Origin: Acorus gramineus
Taxonomy: Eukaryota; Streptophyta; Magnoliopsida; Acorales; Acoraceae
Direction: 5' to 3'
Assembly: GCA_030737835.1 (NCBI GenBank)
Contig: JAUJYN010000018.1
Span: 1,054,001-1,118,000 of the forward strand
DNA: 64,000 nt
The position numbers were made by a program, and so were the translations under genes. This document shows positions 18,821 to 30,076 of this stretch, piece after piece; position 1 is the first letter of the stretch, and every line of letters starts with the position of its first letter. Below the pieces are notes generated by a model that saw nothing but the letters and a program-made list of their open reading frames with translations, was not told where the DNA came from and did no database searches.

Positions 18821-20744
18821 GGGTGTGGAAGGTGAGCATGAGTGGTTGGGGTGAGGGAGGGCTGAGGGAGGTGTTTGTGCCGGCTCAGGCAGTGCGGGCT
18901 CCTCGACGCGTGCGCGCAGGCAGGCAGGCAGGAAGGCAGGGTAGGCAGGCTGGCAGGACACGCGCGCATGCGCGCAGGCGTGCGTGCGGGTGCTGCGCGC
19001 TGGGCGCCGTGCGGGGGCGTGCGCGCGGAACGCTGCGCAGAGGCGCAGTGCGTGCTTTGCGCGCGGTGAGGCGAGCGGGTGTGCGGGCGGGGTACTGCGC
19101 GGGGGTGCAGTGCTTGCGGGTGTGCGCGCGAGGTGCTGCGCTGGGGCGCAGTGCGCGCGGGTGCATTCGGGGCTGGACGCGCGGTGCGCACGAGCGCACA
19201 CGTGCGTGCGCCCGAGCGTGCGGTGTGTCTGGGCGCGCGGGCTGGGCGCAGCAGCATGTTTGGGCGTGCGGGCAGGGGCTCGGCAGCGTGACCGGGCATG
19301 CGGGCAGGGGGCTCGGCAGTGCGTCTGGGTGCGCGGGCTGGGGTGCGGCTGTGCGCCCGGGGCGGGTGGCCGTGCGTATGGCTGCCCGGGGGTTCGGGAG
19401 TGAGTCGGGGTGCTCGGACTCGCGTGCGTACGGGCCATATGTACGCTTGTCCGAGTGTTGGTATTTTTAGCGTATTTTTGTATGTATTGTGTATTTTTAC
19501 TCACCGTGTTTAATACCCTGTCTTGCAGATCTTGACGGACGGTCACGCGATGACCCGGGTATTGGTGAGTGGGGCACCATAGTTTAATATTAACTTGTAT
19601 AATATGTAATGTATGCAAGCATGATTGTTTTATAGTATGCATGCCGCCCTAGATCTTGTATGTTAGGGACTTACACCCTTAGGATATGTGTAAGAGCCAT
19701 GCATCCTGATACCATATTTTCATGCTAGGAAGCCTTGACCTATGCATGTATCCCATTAGTTTAAATTATTTTAAATCAAATGTGAACTTATGGTTATTAG
19801 CATGCCTTAGAGAATATTATAACCGATGGTTATAATATATGGTTCCCCGCATCTTAGTTATGCGCCCTGGAGGAATTCTGAAGAATTCATGACATTAGAG
19901 TTGATGAGATGTGTTGCCGACGGATCCAAGTGGATCGTATACGTGTGGATAGGCTGTTTCTTTTCCCTTCGTTGGATCCGTATAGAGACTGCCCCAGCGT
20001 TAGACAGGCCGTCCTGACAGAGGGCTCCCATCAGTAGGCACCTCCTGATTTGGGTTCGGACTGTGCTGAATTGTGGGAGTAGACCAGGCGGCCTACGGAG
20101 TGGAGGAGAGACTATCGGTGGACCAAGGGTGATTAACAGCCTAGTCAGTCCCAATAGACCATGTCACCTATTGGAGGGTGAGGGTGAGGGTGTAGTGGGT
20201 CGGCGATGTAGCGACCCACTGGATTGTGTAGTTCCTGCCACTTTGAGGCTTTGAATAATTATTTGTGGTTAATATGAATTGTGATGCATGGGTTGTGCTA
20301 TTCACTGAGCGTGTGGCTCACCCCTCGCATATATTTTTCTCCAGTTATCACTGAGTCGGATCTGAAGGAGGAGCTCCCCGAGGGACTTCATCAGTAGCGG
20401 AGTAGCGCCATATTCCCGCGAGTGTTAGAGGCTATCAGCACCCCTTTTTTATTGTATGTATTATATTTCCGTGCTTGGGCACCTATGTGTATTATATTTG
20501 GATGTATTTGTGTATATTGGCTCTCACAGGACAGTTGATTATGTATCGAGTCTGTAATATATTTTTGAATTACAGACTCAGTCTTTTAGCTTCCGCTATT
20601 TGTGTATATATCATGTCAGCCTTGCTTTTGTCTGTGTTGTCATTTTAGCTGTTGTTTAGAGTATGTTATTGACCTCCTGTATAGACTGCTGATATCATGT
20701 ATACACTTGCCGCGTCTCGGGGACGGCCGCCCTGGGGCGTGACA
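18821..20744 (+). repeat. LTR of chromovirus B, right part
   Basis: This continues the LTR broken at 9193, starting GGGTGTGGAAGG and ending CCTGGGGCGTGACA at 20744. It has the GC-rich part (18900-19440), the 36-nt cassette (19529-19564), one GAGGGTGAGGGTG block (20176) and the second acceptor at 20343-20344. The downstream flank is coding-like minus-strand sequence, so B inserted into, or recombined with, the antisense ORF at 20745. Confidence 0.93.
19529..19564 (+). other. 36-nt microexon-like cassette in LTR B
   Basis: It is bounded by CTGTCTTGCAG and GTGAGTGG, with CTCACC 24-28 nt upstream of the AG. Joined to the segment after 20344, the frame continues as VITESDLKEELPEGLHQ and then stops. 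Element C lies inside the matching upstream intron (donor GT at 9140-9141). Confidence 0.5.
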
Positions 20745-22740
20745 CAAAGATTGTAGATGACGGCTTGCTGATCTCGCGATTCCTGTGTCAAAACTTCAAC
20801 TCGCTTCTCCGCATTTTACACCCGCAAGGATAGCTTGGCATGGTCGAAGGATTGGGAGAGCTTTAGATCAAGAAGTTCTCTCACTCTCTTCTCGACGGCG
20901 ACAGCGGCAGCACAAGCTTGGGCAGTAGACAAGTCACGACAAATAGAGGATTCAGCCAGTTCCACAGCTAGGCGAGCTTGATTCACAGATGCGATGTGCT
21001 CCTCAGCAGCCTTCAGCTGCGCCTCTCTACGCTAAACAAGCTCTTGCATCGCCCTCAAGAGACCTTTAGGAGGACAGAGTTCTGAAATATAAATTATCAT
21101 AACATTGAAAAAGAAACTCAAAAGAATAAATCAAGTTACTTACATTGTAAAAGCTCCAGCCAAGCCGAATGAAGAGCGCCTCACTTGTAACCCGGGGAGC
21201 GCTGTCTAGGTCATCGTCAAGAAGACACCTGAGCTGAGCACAGGCAATCTCCTTGTTGGCACGCCCAGCTAAAGGACCACCCGAAGGAGCGTAGGCCGAA
21301 GCCACCATAGTAGAACCTCTATGGGGGCTGAACGGGGGACATCAGCTGCTACGGCAGAAGAAGGAGAAGCCTCTGACACTTCAACGGAGGGTACGTCGGA
21401 ACGAGAAGGAATTTGGAGGCGACCACAGTCCAAACTACTAGGGGCATCCTTGGTGAGAGCACTGCGGAGGATGTGGTCTCCACTGCAATGGCTGGAGGCA
21501 CCTCCGATGAAATAATAAGAGGAGGTGCAAACTCAATCGCCACAACTGGGTTAACCCCTGGTGAAGCAGTCGAAGGGGGTGCGGCCTGTACCACCTCAGC
21601 TGGAGACGGCTCAACACCAGCCAAGTCGACTCTCGGGACATTGGAGCGAGAAGTTGTGACCACTTCGACTTCTGGAGAAGAGGGAACCACTACCGCCTCT
21701 AGCAACTAGCCGACGGTAGGATTTGGTAGACATCCCTCTTCACCAGAAGGTAGAGTAGGCCCCACTTCTTGCTCGGCCGCAGCACTTACGGGTAGATCGA
21801 CCAGACTCTCAGAAAGAGAAGCTAGAGGTACAACTGACGAAGCAATTGCTCCACCTTCCGCCTCTCCAGCCATTGAGAATGTGCGAGAGACCTTAAACCT
21901 TGGCTTTGAGGGAAGCATCGTCCTCGGCCTCTTCTTTGAAATGGAGGCAGATTTGGCCTTAGGGGCAGCAAGTTGCTCAGCCACCTCGTTGTTGATAGTA
22001 GGAGAAGGATCGGAAGGTGCGCCAATCTCTGATGATGTACCAGCAGCCATCAAAGAAGAGCCAGTAGCCCTTGAAGCAGGGAGGTGAAGGATTTTGCGAA
22101 AATCCTTTTCTTCCAGCTCTTGGGCCCGAGCAATTTGATCGAACTTCACCACTGATGGGTCCGGGGTCACGTGCTCGAAGTCATCTAAAAGAAGAAGATA
22201 AAATTCATCAGTCAAGCCGAAGGAGGCAAAGATAAAAAAAAAATTTACCGCTTTTACGCTTACCCAGACTCATCGGACACAAGGTGGAAGGAACCTTAGG
22301 TTCTTCATGCGGACCAGGGGTTGAAAACTCCCAAAAGTCAGACAGCCCAACGAGACACTCCTCTCTCCATCCACTGTCAGAAGAGGAAAGTTTCTCCATG
22401 AGAGGAACCGCATCTTTTCTGGCACGGAGGTAGAAAGCGTGCTCTGACTTCCTCAGGTCATACATATGGTAGATGTCATCTACCCCGAGGTTGAGGCACA
22501 GTGAATGGTTGATGGCAACAACGCACATCAGAACTCTAAACAGGTTAGGAGAACATTGTGTCGGATGAAGCTTAAACCAACACATAAAATCCTTAACCAG
22601 TTTGGGCAGAGGAAAAGAAAGGGAACTTCTCAGTATTTGAGAAGGGTACATATAGAGCTTGTCATGATCTTGAGCTTTCATGTCGACTAAGAATTTGTAA
22701 GGAGTGGGTGTGATGGTAATGGAATTAGGGATGGACAGAG
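20745..22740 (-). pseudogene. Transposase_28-like antisense ORF of a Tat-type element, copy 1
   Basis: It is read right to left. An N-terminal domain (about 22720-22270) has the plant gypsy-type 'Transposase_28' signature: FPLPKLVKDFMCWFKLHPTQ followed by PNLFRVLMCVVAINHSL. A short intron is likely at about 22190-22264 (GTAAGC to CTTTTAG). A long low-complexity Ser/Pro/Ala/Val region follows (22190-21340), with one in-frame TAG at about 21706. A second likely intron (GTAAGT to TTTCAG, about 21140-21080) leads to an Ala/Glu/Leu-rich coiled coil (VELAESSICRD, EKRVRELLDLKL) cut off by LTR B at 20744. Related Tat/Retand elements carry such an ORF antisense between pol and the 3' LTR; its function is not known. 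A stop just after a possible upstream start (MDIVQKL) and other breaks mark it as decayed. Confidence 0.7.
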
Positions 22741-23420
22741 AAGTTCACAGCTTCTGAACGATGTCCATGGATGTGGTGACGACAATGGAGAAAATGAGAA
22801 GAATTGAGTGAGAGTTGAAGACAAAAAGAGAATTTGTTCTTTTTTGTATTCTCTCTCCTCTCCTTGGGGGCCGATGTTTACTTTAAAGGGAAGGTTCCTC
22901 ATCGAAAACCCCCCATGATCATGATGAAGGCACAAAAATCAAGATCGTTGAAGATATGTAGCCAAAATCTTCTACAGAGATCGAGGACAGCTAACGTGGA
23001 TGTCGAGGCTTTAGTTTTGACAGACATGCAGCTGACGTGGCAGGTTTACTGCGCACTTATCTCAAGCTTTCCACGTGGCATCATAATAACTCGGGTCGTC
23101 ATGAAGATCTTGGTGACCGGATCGAATAGACGCGACCAGGCAAGTCCTGCTCATTGATCTATTGCAAGGCACTTCAACTCGCTCATCACAAATTTGCCTG
23201 TTTGTCTAGCGCAGAATGTAGTGATGAAAATCGAGGAGCCTGGGTTTGCGATGGTAACGACACGAGAAGGGGAACGTACAACGTGAAGATAAGTTTATGT
23301 TCATTTTGAAATTGACCAAGTACGCAAGTAAATAAGATAAGAGCAAGGTTGAACCAAAAAGTAATTTTTTATTCATTGACTAGATAAATATTACATAAAA
23401 AAAAATCCTATCTAGGATAA
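22741..23420. other. spacer between the two antisense ORF copies
   Basis: No gene is recognised. 22830-22935 is probably untranslated leader or promoter of copy 1 (CT-rich on the minus strand), and 23330-23415 is AT-rich, as expected after the stop of copy 2. A duplicated theme (GCTGACGTGGCAG, CCACGTGGCAT near 23030-23080) resembles 26555-26585 beside copy 2, so the spacer and copy 2's upstream region may be homologous. Confidence 0.4.
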
Positions 23421-23691
23421 TCATCCCTCTGCTCTATCTCCTGCTCGGTTCTTCCCGCGGTATCTCCTCTCCCTTGCAACTTGATGAAGTGCGGGAAGCT
23501 CCTCGTTGCTCATCTCTCTAAAACCACGCGAGTGGTCAGCATAGCCCAGGCGGTATCCACTGATGAACTCCAGGAGATGTTCTTCCTCGTCGCCCGCACA
23601 AGCTTCACGAAGGTCTCGCATCTGACGATTCAGGGAAATAAAGGCAGCGTCTTTTGAGGCTTACAAGTTCCTCGATGAACCAGCCAGAGGG

Positions 23692-25351
23692 AGATCTGTT
23701 GGGAAAAATTAAATCCCTACTGGCAAGATCCATCGATCGAGGTATAGATCGGATAACAAAAAAAATTTATTAAATCTTTTTCATGTAAACCCTACGAGGC
23801 AGAATTAGGATTTACCTTTAGAACTCAGATCAGAGTTCTACTGAAGTGGAAGATCAGATCAAAAAGACGACAACGGATCGCACGATCGGAACCTTCAGAT
23901 CTTCTACCGTATGTCCTTCCTATGTTGTAGATTAGCGGCGGAGTGTAGTCTCCTTCTTGCTTCGAACGGCAGCTGCGAACCCCTTCACTCTCTCTCTCTC
24001 TCCTTTCCTCACCTTTTCTAGATCCAGAAATCCTAAAGGGTTTCCAGGGTTAGGGTTTTGATTTCGGCAGAAATCATATGTCTTGAGAGAGAGAGGAAGC
24101 CACATATTTATAGGCTAGGGCAAGGACCTAAAGGAGAAATCAGTAATTGGCTCCTATGGGTCTGGGTACCATAATTCAACCTAGAATTAAAAACAAAAGC
24201 CCGTAAGTCATAATTCAATCCACTAAAGAATTATAACCGCACTCAAATATACTAATCTCAAAATAATATTTCGAGCTTCTTATATTATATGCTTAATATC
24301 TCCCCACACTAAGATTCCAATACTCATTATGAAATAATAATTACTGACAATATTATTTCACAACATCTTATTTTCCTTGAGATCTGCCGCTTAACTTATT
24401 TGACATGTCAGATAGTTAAATCCACCGGCCGGGTTAGACATGACCAAAACTTATAAGTATCCTCAAGAGATTATCATCAATCTCCTATAGGAGACGTGGA
24501 TTCCGTCAATAGCAAATATTCATCATACAAGTATTATTGTCACCCAACTCACCAAGTCTATTGATCCATAGGAGAATCTCACTCTTTAATGAATCAAAAT
24601 GACAAATAACAAATGCACATGTCTAAGAACCATTTTAGGATTAAGAGCATAAGAAATCATAATAAACATAGGGTGTAAATTATTTTATCTAGTCAGTACA
24701 AAATAATTACCCCAACTTGGTCCGTTCAATACACACAAGGTGTACTACCTAAGAACCATTTTAGGATTAAGAGCATAAGAAATCATAATAAACATAGGGT
24801 GTAAATTATTTTATCTAGTCAGTACAAAATAATTACCCAACTTGGTCCGTTCAATACACACAAGGTGTACTACCTAAGAACCATTTTAGGATTAAGAGCA
24901 TAAGAAATCATAATAAACATGGGGTGTAAATTATTTTATCTAGTCAGTACAAAATAATTACCCCAACTTGGTCCGTTCAATACACACAAGGTGTACTAGC
25001 ACAATCACCCAAAAAACCTATGAACAGGTCTTTAATAGTCAAGATAGACTATGTAAGATGAATTGCACTACAACCTTTATCCAATGGAATGTCCAAGTCC
25101 ATCTAAAGTTGTGAACCTAAAATTATAATTCACAGGGAACCGATAATCTGATCTTCCGTGTGTAAGCCGAACTCTACACACTAGATTATTTATAGTGTAA
25201 ATTAAAGGATTAAATTAAAACAAGCACAATATTTCAAACAATATAATGCAAGCATTTACCAATAATAATTCTCATCAAAATGCTAAGACCATCTTAATAA
25301 TAGAGTTTGTTACATAAGTCATGGCTTTTAGGACATTACTCTAACAAGATC
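23692..25351 (+). mobile_element. solo LTR K with AGATC target duplication
   Basis: A 1650-bp sequence from TGTTGGGAAAAATT (23697) to TTACTCTAACA (25346) is bounded by AGATC at 23692-23696 and 25347-25351. It has TG/CA ends, a TATA-like CATATTTATAGG near 24102 and AT-rich downstream sequence, and no coding interior, as expected of a solo LTR. Removing it and one AGATC restores continuity of the minus-strand ORF. The superfamily cannot be decided without an interior; the sequence style resembles copia LTRs. Confidence 0.9.
24623..24998 (+). repeat. three tandem copies of a ~125-bp unit in LTR K
   Basis: Copies begin CTAAGAACCATTTTAGG at 24623, 24749 and 24874 (spacing 126 and 125) and end near GGTGTACTA. 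They are nearly identical, so the array expanded recently. Confidence 0.95.
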
Positions 25352-25484
25352 GACATCCAGAAGATGATCTTCCGGAGTAGGAGCAGCATGTGCACCAGCG
25401 CCTGGGATCACCGGAGACACCACGGGCAAAGAATCGATATTTAAGTCACTAGTGGGAGGAGCAATACCCCTAGAGGTGTGGGCT

Positions 25485-25529
25485 GAAGAAGGAAGAAGAA
25501 GAAGAAGAAAAAGAAGAAGAAGAAGAAGG
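25485..25529 (+). repeat. (GAA)n microsatellite
   Basis: A GAA-repeat with a few interruptions, read as poly-Ser or poly-Phe on the minus strand inside antisense ORF copy 2. Confidence 0.9.
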
Positions 25530-26712
25530 TGACGGACATGGTGAGACGGAGGGCGGCGGTGAAGAAATAAGTTCCACCGGTTGGGCAATGGAATATGATC
25601 CAGAACCCAACCGGAGGAGCCTCTGCAAACCTCGCCACAATCCACCCCATGGAGCAGAGGGAGAGGGAACCGAACGAAGGCCATCGACAGACTCAACCAC
25701 ATCGGCAAGAAACGTCACAACCGGCGACGCACGTCTCGGTTCCTCCAATTCAAGAGGCTCCAACCATAATCGATTCGGATACTCCATCACCCGGGAGTTA
25801 TCACCCATTTTCACCTCCTTTATATCCAGCCTAGGGGCATCCACCTTTGGCTTCTAGGGATGACACAGGTAGTGACGCGATGAGTCCCAGCCGTCTGGCA
25901 TCCAAGGACCCCAGACCCAGATTCGGCGATCCTGCCAGTCGAAGATGTCACCTCGGGACATGGCAAGGACCAACTCTGGTGCCCTGGCCTGGTGGGAGAT
26001 GTAGAAGGATGGGAACTGACCAGAAGTTGAAGCATTGACCTAGTAAATCCAGCAGATCTCAGGAAGGCTAAGCTTAACTCCCATCCTCTCTCCCAACGCG
26101 ACCACACACATCAGGATGCTGTACACATTGGGGACTACCAAGATGGGGTGGAGGCCAAAGAAATCAAAAAACTTTGCCACCAAATGTGGCAGAGGGAGAG
26201 AGAGACCCCCCATCCTTGAAATAACTTGGATGGAGGAGAACAGTGTTAGGGTAGAGAGCAGGGACTTCGTCCTCAGCTAGTTCCTCCACTACATAGTCCA
26301 AGGAGATGCCCAACTCTCTATGAAGAGTTATAGTAACAGTGATTTTATCCATGGAGTTTTCAAGATTCAAGGGAAAAAATGAGATGGGATGAGATGGCAC
26401 ATCCCATCTTGCCCTTATATATTGTTGAAGAGACGCTTCGAAAAGACAACAGCACTTATTCGCTGTGGATATCGAGGTGTAATCAATGCCTCGAACATGA
26501 GTTTCACGAAATCCGAGACACTGACGTTTGGATTTTCCAAAAGAAGATTATGGGAGGCCACGTGCCATTAAAGCTGACACAGTAAATCAGTCGTCAAATC
26601 CTCGACAGATCAAAAAATCCCGAGTTGACAGACGACCGTATCTTTGACCTCCCAAAAGGCGGAGGCGAGGTGATTTTTCCTAATCTCTTGCTCTCTCGAC
26701 AATTCAAAAGAA

Positions 26713-26947
26713 CAGGAGAGGGGGCATCTATGGAGGTAAAAATCCACACCATGTTAGAAAATGACACTTGTCATGCCAAGACGGATATGGGCCAAGTCAC
26801 TTAGAGCCCACAGATCCAGATCCTAGCTATCATGATGACATTCCCGAGCATGCTGGCACAACTAGATCCGGTGTCTAGTCAGACAGTTAGACACCTCGTT
26901 GGTAAATATCACCTCAAGTAGTTAAGGCACGATCAGGTTAGAGGCCT
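26713..26947 (+). repeat. polypurine tract and start of a Tat-like LTR
   Basis: AGGAGAGGGGGCA at 26713-26725 looks like a plus-strand polypurine tract, and LTR-like sequence follows until solo LTR J cuts in at 26948. The LTR text resumes at 29582. A tract on the plus strand with the Transposase_28-like ORFs on the minus strand is the layout reported for antisense ORFs of Tat elements. The exact first base of this LTR is uncertain. Confidence 0.5.
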
Positions 26948-29586
26948 TGTAACGACTATGGTTTTCCTAGTCGTTTCTTGATTTTTGTGCATTGGTTCAT
27001 AATCCTATAGGGTTTTGGAGTACTTATATATCTCCAATTTCAGAAGTTAAGGTATGGTTAGAATTCTTGTTTTGTTGGCTTTCCAATGCTTTTTACAGAT
27101 CATGAATCAGATGAGCATCGATCAAGTTATAGTCATTTTTGTGTCTTATATGCAGTTGGCCTCAGAAAACTGTCTAGAGGTGGCTACTTGAAAGTAGCCG
27201 TCTCTCCCCTGATGGCTCAATATAAGTAGCCGTCGGACACCTGCGCGTAGAAGTGCAGAAATTGAGGGGTTTGATAGAACTGTCGTATAGATTTGATTAT
27301 TTTCTTGGGGGGCAAGTCATGCACGTGTTTTCTCCTATAAATAGCCAACTTTGGATGACCTAGGACCCCATTTGAAAACCTAATTTGAGTCCTCTCTCTC
27401 TCTCTCTTATTTTATCAAGCCCTAAAAGGGGGTCTTTTGGGTGATTTTTGAAAGAAAATCCTTTGAGGATTAAGGTGGGTCCCTCTACTTCATTTTTTTC
27501 ATGATAATTAATATTTTTAATTGCTGCTAATCACCAATGCTGGGTTCATCCCGAGGTGATTCGAACTCACCTTTCATCCCGAGGTGGTTTTAAGGGTTTC
27601 CTTCTTTATTATTTCATGGTTTCTATGTGATATTGATTTATTTTGGATCTTGATGTTATGTTAATCCGCTGATGATGTTTTTAAGATATTTTACAAGATT
27701 ACACACTGCTTTGGAATATTTATACATAGATCGTGGTTAGGGTTATTATTTTTTAAGATAGAAAGTATGTTTAGGGTTTCTAATGCCTTGTTTTGGGTAC
27801 CACCTTGCATGAACCGGAACCTCATGTGTTTTCATCGCTGTTTTGACGAGTTTTATCATAGATCCATGTTATTTATTTGTATTTATTAGATCGGTGGTTT
27901 TCAAAGTTTTTCAGATGGATCATGTGAGCATTTGATGCACAATTCAGGGCTTTTCATGGATCTAGGGTTAGGAAGACGTGATCTTCGTATTAGATTTATT
28001 TATATCATAGATCTTGCTATCGTTATGATGTTTTCTGGTTTACGTATTCAGATTTCATGATTTATGATTTGAGTTTTGTTGATTAAATCTATATTTGAAT
28101 AGAAATCATGCCTAGCTCTACACAAACTCCACATGCATGATAGAAATATGTCTTAGGACACTTTATATCATTTGATCTACTATTATATAATATGGTAATA
28201 CTACTTTGAGGTATGAAAGTATATGGTGTTAATATCACCATTTTTCAAATTGTGTTATAGAGATTTCATCATTTTCCAATATTTTGATTTATCATCGAAT
28301 TGATCATTTAGGGGATCAAATTTAAATGTTTTCAATGTGTTTTTATCTGTATTTCTTTATGAGAGAGTGTAGGTACGGGTTTTTGAATGTTTGGGTGGGA
28401 AGTCGGGGTCATTAGGGGCATATTTGCTGTTTTGGGTCTGTCGGGGGGTGGCTACTTGAAAGTAGCCGTCGGAGGCCTGGCGGCTAGTTTTGAGTAGCCG
28501 TCGAAGGCCTGGCAGCTAAGTTTGATCTGGTTCATTTGTATGAATACCCTTAGGAGCAGTAGATTTCGTTAGCTTTCTTGTTAATTCAGTCGTCTTGCAT
28601 AGGATCAAAGGTGAGTGGGTTTAGTCTCCTATGTAGTTTTTGAAAGATTTTTTGACATGTCATGATGATTTAAATTAATATTTCATGTATAAAACTCAAG
28701 CATGTCATATTATATAGGCAGATGCTTTATTACATATTGTGTTGAAAATATTTAACTCTTAAATATGTCGCATGCATATGTTTTGGAACGAATATAAGTG
28801 TTGATCATGCATGCATCGCATTGCCTAGGTGGCACAGCCTAGGTGGCTCAATCTAGGTGACTATGGTTCATAATGGACCAAAGTCTAGGTGACGTGTCTC
28901 TAAGTGACATGATTTCCTGAGCGAAATCCTTATGGCTAGGTGCCTTGGAAGACGGGCATGTGTGTCCGTTGCATTCATGTGCATCATGTATTTGGACAGG
29001 ATTTGATGATACCATACATTTGAAATGATAATTTTATTATGTTATGGTTATTGGAATATCATTTTATTGAAGTTGTAAATATCATTTTATTGTATATTGC
29101 GAATATTTTTTTATGATATCTTATTAAAGATTATTATTTTTTGACATACTGTATTAATGGGACCTAAAGGTCCATTCGCTAAGCGTGTGGTTGCTCACCC
29201 CTCCTTTTTCCCATCTTTCAGATTAAAGGCTTAGATTGGTAGATCTTGTGTAGCTGCGAACGAGATCATGGGTGCAAGAATGTTAGACTTGCTTGGTCAA
29301 AGGGCTTGATCAATTTTGTTGGCATTTAGTTGGCCCATCTTCCTAGTAACTATGATTATGGCAAGTTGTATATCTTTATGTATAAGTTATATCCAGTCAC
29401 ATTGGGAGTATTGTTGAAATCTTAGATGTTTTGGTATCTTTGAAGAAAAAAATTTATTTTAGTATTATCTATTATATCTCTGGATAAAAGAAAAAAAAAT
29501 AGAACTCTGAGATTTGAGGAATTAGTTAACGCAACTGGATCTTATGCTCTAAAAGGGAGTCGTGGATTCGGGGGCGTTACAGGCTT
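26943..29586 (+). mobile_element. solo LTR J (2.6 kb) with near-perfect target duplication
   Basis: It runs from TGTAACGACTATGG (26948) to GGGGGCGTTACA (29581), with inverted ends TGTAACG/CGTTACA. The flanks GGCCT (26943-26947) and GGCTT (29582-29586) differ at one base. The wording near 27080-27140 (TTTCCAATGCTTTTTACAG and a GATGAGCATCGATCAAGTTA block) is typical of gypsy LTRs. It carries two hairpin clusters with GGCTACTTGAAAGTAGCC (27182, 28452), and a leader with CTCTCTCTCTCT near 27393. No coding interior remains. Confidence 0.85.
27178..28505 (+). repeat. paired GTGGCTACTTGAAAGTAGCCGTC hairpins in LTR J (two sites)
   Basis: At about 27178-27230 and 28447-28505 the LTR contains short perfect inverted repeats of GGCTACTT/AAGTAGCC followed by further AGTAGCCGTC copies. 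The motif is the same as in the cluster at 6717-6867, 20 kb away. Confidence 0.75.
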
Positions 29587-30076
29587 GGTCAGACGACCTT
29601 ACTCCTCGCGAACGAGCAGAAGAGACACGACCATGCAAGAGGTCTGGTCGGACGATCTTTCACCTCGCAGAAATATTCGAAGATGTAACAGATGAACGAA
29701 CAGGACAAAGAGCCACGAGCAGAGCCAAAGAAACGATCAAAAGGCTATAAACGCCTATAACTGTCAGACGGATTGTTAGGGCCCATTAATTGCGCAACGT
29801 GAATAATTAGTGGGCACGACGTGCCTCATTAACACATGGGGGTTTCTACCAAAATCGCCCACTAAGTGTTAAATGGAGAGGCGGTTATAACAGCCAAAAG
29901 ATAGTGGAAGCGGCAATCTAGCCAGGGTGACCTTATAAAGAGGAAAGTAACTCAAACAGCTAAGGCATCGAAAACAACCTGATTAACTACTTTGATGCAA
30001 CGAAAATTTAAGTGAGTTTTGTATTTTATCCCTGACTGATACATCTCTTCGGAGGGCCTTTGGCTGACACCTAATC
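29582..30076 (+). repeat. Tat-like LTR, middle part
   Basis: This continues the LTR broken by J. It has a TATA-like TTATAAAG at 29933-29940 and ends CGGAGGGCCTTTGGCTGACACC near 30050-30071, wording typical of the U5 side of Tat-lineage LTRs. LTR D interrupts at 30077. The 62-codon frame at 29562-29750 spans the J boundary and is not taken as a gene. Confidence 0.55.

Larger units (their letters stand above)
23421..26352 (-). pseudogene. Transposase_28-like antisense ORF, copy 2, split by LTR K
   Basis: It starts at 26352 (MDKITVTITLHREL) and has the same fold signature as copy 1: SLPLPHLVAKFFDFFGLHP, then PNVYSILMCVVALGERMGV. A Ser-rich stretch from a GAA repeat follows (25485-25529 on the plus strand). 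The frame reaches HLLDVDL at 25352, is interrupted by the 1650-bp LTR K, and resumes after one AGATC copy as PLAGSSRNL. It goes on to MRDLREACAGDEEEHLLEF and stops at 23421. In-frame stops (for example near 26040, 25850 and just after SSRNL) and frame changes disable it. Copies 1 and 2 diverge strongly outside the N-terminal domain, so they are not a recent duplication. Confidence 0.7.

Noticed and set aside
21413..21709. 98-codon plus-strand frame (MEATTVQTTRG...)
   Set aside because: It is the antisense of the low-complexity middle of antisense ORF copy 1, with mirrored Ser/Thr/Ala composition.
24623..24998. Possible CRISPR-like array
   Set aside because: Three head-to-tail ~125-bp copies without unique spacers, inside an LTR in plant DNA: a tandem repeat.
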